DNA of 64,000 nucleotides, taken from contig NC_041689.1 of assembly GCF_900005765.1 (NCBI RefSeq), positions 496,001 through 560,000 of the forward strand. Reading direction: 5' to 3'. This DNA comes from Plasmodium relictum (lineage: Eukaryota; Apicomplexa; Aconoidasida; Haemosporida; Plasmodiidae). Both the position numbers and the translations under genes were made by a program. Positions 60,089 through 64,000 of this stretch are shown here, one piece after another (within the stretch, counting starts at the first letter, position 1; each line of letters starts with the position of its first letter). Under the pieces are notes generated by a model. That model ran no database searches. It was given only the letters and a program-made list of their open reading frames with translations, and had not been told where the DNA came from.

Positions 60089-61528
60089 ATGACAAATTTT
60101 TTTAAATTTAAAAAATCTAAAGAAGAAAATGTGTCACAACCAAAATTGGTAACAAAAGCTATAATTTCATCAGATTTTATAAGAAAATTACCAAAATATG
60201 AAGATAAAAGAACAATAATTTATTATTGGGGAAAAAGAGTTATAAATGAAAATGATGATACTCCTGAATATTTACCTACAATATATACTGAACTTAGTCA
60301 TGTGAAAATAAAAGAGATAAGTTGTAATAAAACATGTGCTTTATTTTTAAGTAACACAGGAAATATGTATTCATTTGGTAAAGGATTACATGGAGAATTA
60401 GGTCAAGGAAATTTAATTGTTTATAGTATACAACCCACATTAATTGAATCAGTAAATAATATAAAGCAAATCGCTTGTGGTTATAATCATTCTCTTTGTT
60501 TATCAAATGACAATATTCTTTATGCTTGGGGTCATGGAAATTATAATGGATTAAAATGTAATTTTGATAGATTTGTACCAACTGTTTTAAACATAATAGA
60601 TTATGGAGATGTTATTGAAACAACATTAAATGTGTTATCTCACCTAATAACAGATTACGAAAAGTGTGATAAAAAAAAAAAAATATGTACACAAATATAT
60701 GCAAAATATAATCAAAGTATAGCTGTTTGCGACAACAATAGATCCTTATATATATGGGGAGAAACTTATAATAATTATTTGAAGTACGTACCTACTTTTT
60801 TTTACAAGTTTGAATTAAATAAAATAAAACAAATAGCAATGGGGAAAAATTTTGCCATTTTATTATTAATTAATGGAGAATTATATGGATGGGGTGATGG
60901 AACATATGGTGAATTATGTAAAAGCTCATTTGATTATGAGGGAGGTTGCTATTTTATTTATCCTGAACCATTAATATTAAGAGATGCCAATAACAAAAAG
61001 TTACCAAAAGTTAATAAGGTATGTGCAGGAGCAAGACATGTTTTGTTAATAACAGAAGATGAACATGTTTGGTCATTTGGAGATAAAATTTCAGGGCAAT
61101 GTGGAATTTCAGGTTTTCAAAACATAGTTACTACACCAAAATTTGTTGAATTGCATGAAAACAATCAAAAGGCTAAAAAGGTATTTTGTGGAGAAAGACA
61201 TTCAGCGTGTATAAATAAATTTAATCAGTTGTACATGTGGGGCCATTCTGCACATCATAAATTGATTTTTACAGCTAGCTCAGACTTTTTGTTAAATCAA
61301 AATATGCAGCCAGGCATTTCTATTCAATCTGGATTAAAGCAGAAATTTAATAAAGCTACTTTAATTTATTCAATGTTACATCAAAAGGTTACTAATGCAT
61401 ATTTGGGTGATGATTTTACAATTGTAGTTGTTGGAGGAGAAACTTGTGAGAATCATAGACAATGTGATCAATGCTCTGATAAAACTTTTTATTCAGTTCA
61501 AGAGGAAAGTGCTTATATTTCAACATAA
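60089..61528 (+). CDS. RCC1-repeat protein (479 aa)
   Basis: A single exon. At least six RCC1-type blades are visible through their W/F-G-x-G-x-x-G-x-L/C motifs: SFGKGLHGELGQGN (about residue 95), YAWGHGNYNGL (about 150), IWGETYNNYLK, GWGDGTYGELC (about 270), WSFGDKISGQCG (about 330) and MWGHSAHHKL (about 388). A five- to seven-blade propeller is expected. RCC1 itself is the nuclear exchange factor for Ran, but many RCC1-repeat proteins act elsewhere, so the Ran link is only possible. The tail has a small Cys cluster, CENHRQCDQCSDK, near residue 452. The start MTNFFKFKKSKEEN is hydrophilic and has no targeting signal. Confidence 0.88.
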   Translation: MTNFFKFKKSKEENVSQPKLVTKAIISSDFIRKLPKYEDKRTIIYYWGKRVINENDDTPEYLPTIYTELSHVKIKEISCNKTCALFLSNTGNMYSFGKGLHGELGQGNLIVYSIQPTLIESVNNIKQIACGYNHSLCLSNDNILYAWGHGNYNGLKCNFDRFVPTVLNIIDYGDVIETTLNVLSHLITDYEKCDKKKKICTQIYAKYNQSIAVCDNNRSLYIWGETYNNYLKYVPTFFYKFELNKIKQIAMGKNFAILLLINGELYGWGDGTYGELCKSSFDYEGGCYFIYPEPLILRDANNKKLPKVNKVCAGARHVLLITEDEHVWSFGDKISGQCGISGFQNIVTTPKFVELHENNQKAKKVFCGERHSACINKFNQLYMWGHSAHHKLIFTASSDFLLNQNMQPGISIQSGLKQKFNKATLIYSMLHQKVTNAYLGDDFTIVVVGGETCENHRQCDQCSDKTFYSVQEESAYIST

Positions 61529-62638
61529 TATATAAATTTTCATTATTATTTATATTTATTTTATGTGTAATTAAAATAATAATAAATAAAAAAACAAAAC
61601 ATTAATTAAATATCTTTTCCTAAAAGAATATTTGTTGTTTTTAAATAATTTTTAAATTTCATAAATATTATATAATTATTTTTTATTTATATTATTATAA
61701 TTATGTTTTAAAAACTATTTTAACATTTATTATATTTTTTTTTTTTCTTTTTTTTTTTTTGTATGCTGTTTAATCATTTTGCATTTTACCTATTATAATT
61801 ATGCTTTTCATTTTTTTTTTTCATTTTCATTCTTTTAAAAGTTTCAATTTATACGCATATATTTTAATTATATTCTTACAGATATAAATATATATGTACA
61901 TAATGCTACATAAATTCATCTTATATATAAATATATGATAATGAATTAGCAATATTTTTCAATATAATTTTACTTTGAAATTTTTTTTGAAATATTTATA
62001 TCTTTATTTGTTTAGACGGAACTTTTTGTAATTAAATCTACATATAGAAAACATTTCGCATTAAATTTTTTTACCTTTTTTTTTTGAGCTACTTAGTGTT
62101 TTAAATAGAGAAAAGGTTTAAATGCTTTCAGTTATCAAATCTAAAAATAGATGCAAGAAAAAAATAATAAATAACTTAATTTCTCTTTTTAATTTGTTAT
62201 AAAAACTAAATATAATTTAATCTAAAAAATCAGAAGTTATATTTTGAATGACAATTAATTAAAAAATTAGTTTTTAAAACAGAAAAATAAAGAGGTTATT
62301 TTATGAAATAATAAAAAATATTTTATTATTATATAAGTAAAAATGTTCTCATTTAAGTAAATAACAAGTTTATTTTTCTTTTTTTCTGTATATAAAAACT
62401 TTAAATGTAATAATAATATATATATATATTAGTATGTAAGTTTAATCGTAAATCTTAAATTTAACTTAATTAAAAAAATTCTTTCTAGATAGTTTTCATG
62501 TATATTTTATATAATTATTTGAAAAAAAATAAGAAAATAATTATTTCTTGCATATTTTAAATATGTATATAATTGCCCATTTAATGTTAAGATAATTATT
62601 TAATCTATAACTTTTTTTTCTTTTCAATTCTTATTGAC
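61529..62638. other. Convergent spacer
   Basis: This 1.1-kb region lies between the 3' ends of the RCC1 gene (+) and the membrane protein gene (-). It holds poly-T tracts at about 61733-61760 and 61813-61821. No gene is seen. Confidence 0.5.
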
Positions 62639-63011
62639 TTATATAATCATTTCATATTTTTGAACTTGTGATTTAAAGTGAACAATAGAAAAAAAAGCAA
62701 GAATTGATTCAATATATGTTTCAATAAAGGAAAAAGCAATGATCACAATAAAATTTAATAATATTCCTTTTGTTATAGATGTATGGCATCTTACCTTAAT
62801 ATCATTATCTCTTGAATCAAAAATTTTTCCAAAATTATTAAGAGAGTAATAAAAAATATAAACATTAATAATTATCTTAATAATACAGAATAATATTGTA
62901 AAGAAAGTAGACAAAATTATCTCATCTTCACTTACTACTTCCTCGTCTTTAATTAATAAAAAGAGAAAATCTATGAAAAGACTTGAAACTGGAGAAAAAT
63001 AATTTAAAATA

Positions 63012-63064
<53 letters not shown>

Positions 63065-63569
63065 ATTAATACAATATGATACATTATGAATATATTTTTT
63101 AATAATAAATTCATTTCATATGAAGAATACTTAAATTTATATATATTATGCTAATGAAGTATTTAAATAATATATAGTTATATCATTTCTCTTTTATCTA
63201 ATACCACACAATATCATGAAGTAATAAGGAAATGAGAAAAATTATACATAAAAAAATAGTTGAAATGAATAATTTTTATATATATATATTAACATATGAA
63301 ACAAGTATTATATTTTCCATTTTAAATTTACCTAGATTAACGGCAGTAAGAAATATGATTGGAAATATTTCAAAACATTCATGGCGAATAAGTATTGAAA
63401 AAAAAAAAGAAAAAACGTAAATATATAGTATAAAAATATCTATATAAAAAAAAATAGCCCATATATGTCTAAGAGGAGTTTTGTATAGAGGAGATGGCCC
63501 ACTAATTTTTCTTCGAAATATAAATCTATGTAATTTTTCATGCAAACCTGGAATTCTATGTATGCACAT
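62639..63569 (-). CDS. Conserved four-span membrane protein (about 195 aa)
   Basis: Two exons on the minus strand: 63569-63332 and 62988-62639. The junction is GT/AG and in phase (TAVNL-V-SSLFIDF). The protein starts MCIHRIPGLHEKLHRFIFRR, then has hydrophobic segments at about residues 36-62, 68-95, 108-130 and 150-177, separated by short loops, one of them acidic (KDEEVVSEDE). It ends in a short polar tail, KSQVQKYEMII. I do not recognise the family. An in-frame stop lies just upstream of the ATG, but a further 5' exon beyond about 63600 cannot be excluded. The coding quality (varied residues, higher G+C than flanks) and a splice that restores a continuous membrane segment support a real gene. 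Confidence 0.65.
63017..63061. repeat. (TA)n microsatellite in membrane-protein intron
   Basis: A 45-base alternating TA run, the longest in the window, inside the intron 62989-63331 of the four-span membrane protein gene. Confidence 0.9.
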
Positions 63570-64000
63570 TTTTTTGTTCTTGATTTATTTAGAAATAAAA
63601 ATTAATATAGTCTATATTCTTAATTTGGAGATAATTATAGCCTATCTACTTTTATTTTCCTTTGTTCTTTTTATACTTCATAAATCTGAAAATACTTTTT
63701 TTTTTATTCTTGTCTTAAAAATTTTCTTATTATATAAAAGTATGTTTTTTAGGTAACTTTCAATATATTAAAAATTTGTATATAATAAAAAAATTACAAA
63801 AATAATTTAGTAATTTTAATTAAAAAAGTTTAATTAAACTAAATTTTAATTGTTTCAGTTTGTTCTTGTTCTATTTATTCTTATTTTTAAGGAAATATGA
63901 CTAACAAAAAAAAAAAAAGAAAAAAAAAAATATTATTATTTATAAAAAACATAAGAAAAGACTATTAAATATTTATGTTTTTCATATAATTAAAACTAAA
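63570..64000. other. Window-end spacer
   Basis: This is sequence upstream of the membrane protein start to the window end. It is AT-rich, and the only frames are T-rich shadows. No gene is seen, although a 5' exon of the membrane protein could lie here. Confidence 0.4.

Noticed and set aside
63232-63756. Plus-strand frames near the window end
   Set aside because: They overlap the better supported minus-strand membrane protein exon and are hydrophobic by composition.

Overview
This window is nuclear chromosomal DNA of a malaria parasite (genus Plasmodium). The evidence is extreme A+T richness, short introns bounded by GT and poly-T/AG, long Asn/Lys/Asp/Glu-rich proteins, and recognisable Plasmodium genes: the 288-residue PSTAIRE kinase PK5, the giant Aurora-related kinase ARK3, a divergent pair of EF-1alpha genes and an apicoplast-type glutamyl-tRNA synthetase. 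From memory the gene order matches an internal block of P. falciparum chromosome 13. Nothing looks subtelomeric. The species cannot be fixed from sequence alone.

Layout. 1-11 kb: a truncated unknown gene (-), the SSU-processome protein UTP3/SAS10 (+), and a two-exon patatin-like phospholipase (+). 11.4-15 kb: two tandem six-exon copies of pyrroline-5-carboxylate reductase (-). 15.9-23 kb: chaperonin subunit CCT4 (-), divergent from UTP21 (+). 23-25.7 kb: a 2.8-kb gene-free stretch whose strand composition flips in the middle. 25.7-37.3 kb: a minus-strand run of a mitochondrial ribosomal protein mL53-like gene, a SNF2/annealing-helicase-like protein, an unknown acidic protein, an LC8-like dynein light chain and a seven-exon GluRS. 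38.2-38.7 kb: a 300-N assembly gap flanked by identical inverted 3' ends of EF-1alpha. 39.4-53.8 kb: PK5 (+) and ARK3 (-). 56.4-63.6 kb: a seven-exon membrane DnaJ protein (-), an RCC1-repeat protein (+) and a four-span membrane protein (-).

Most genes are core housekeeping functions: ribosome biogenesis (UTP3, UTP21), translation (EF-1alpha, GluRS, mL53), protein folding (CCT4, DnaJ), cell cycle and chromatin (PK5, ARK3, RCC1, SNF2), lipid and proline metabolism. I found no mobile element, CRISPR array, tRNA or rRNA. The points most worth following up are the duplicated P5CR with one diverged copy, the collapsed EF-1alpha inverted repeat, a PCNA-binding-like motif in the SNF2 protein, an insertion in the LC8 protein, and two intergenic segments that could hold non-coding RNA or gene remnants. 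Exon boundaries were derived by hand from GT/AG sites, reading-phase agreement and protein continuity.
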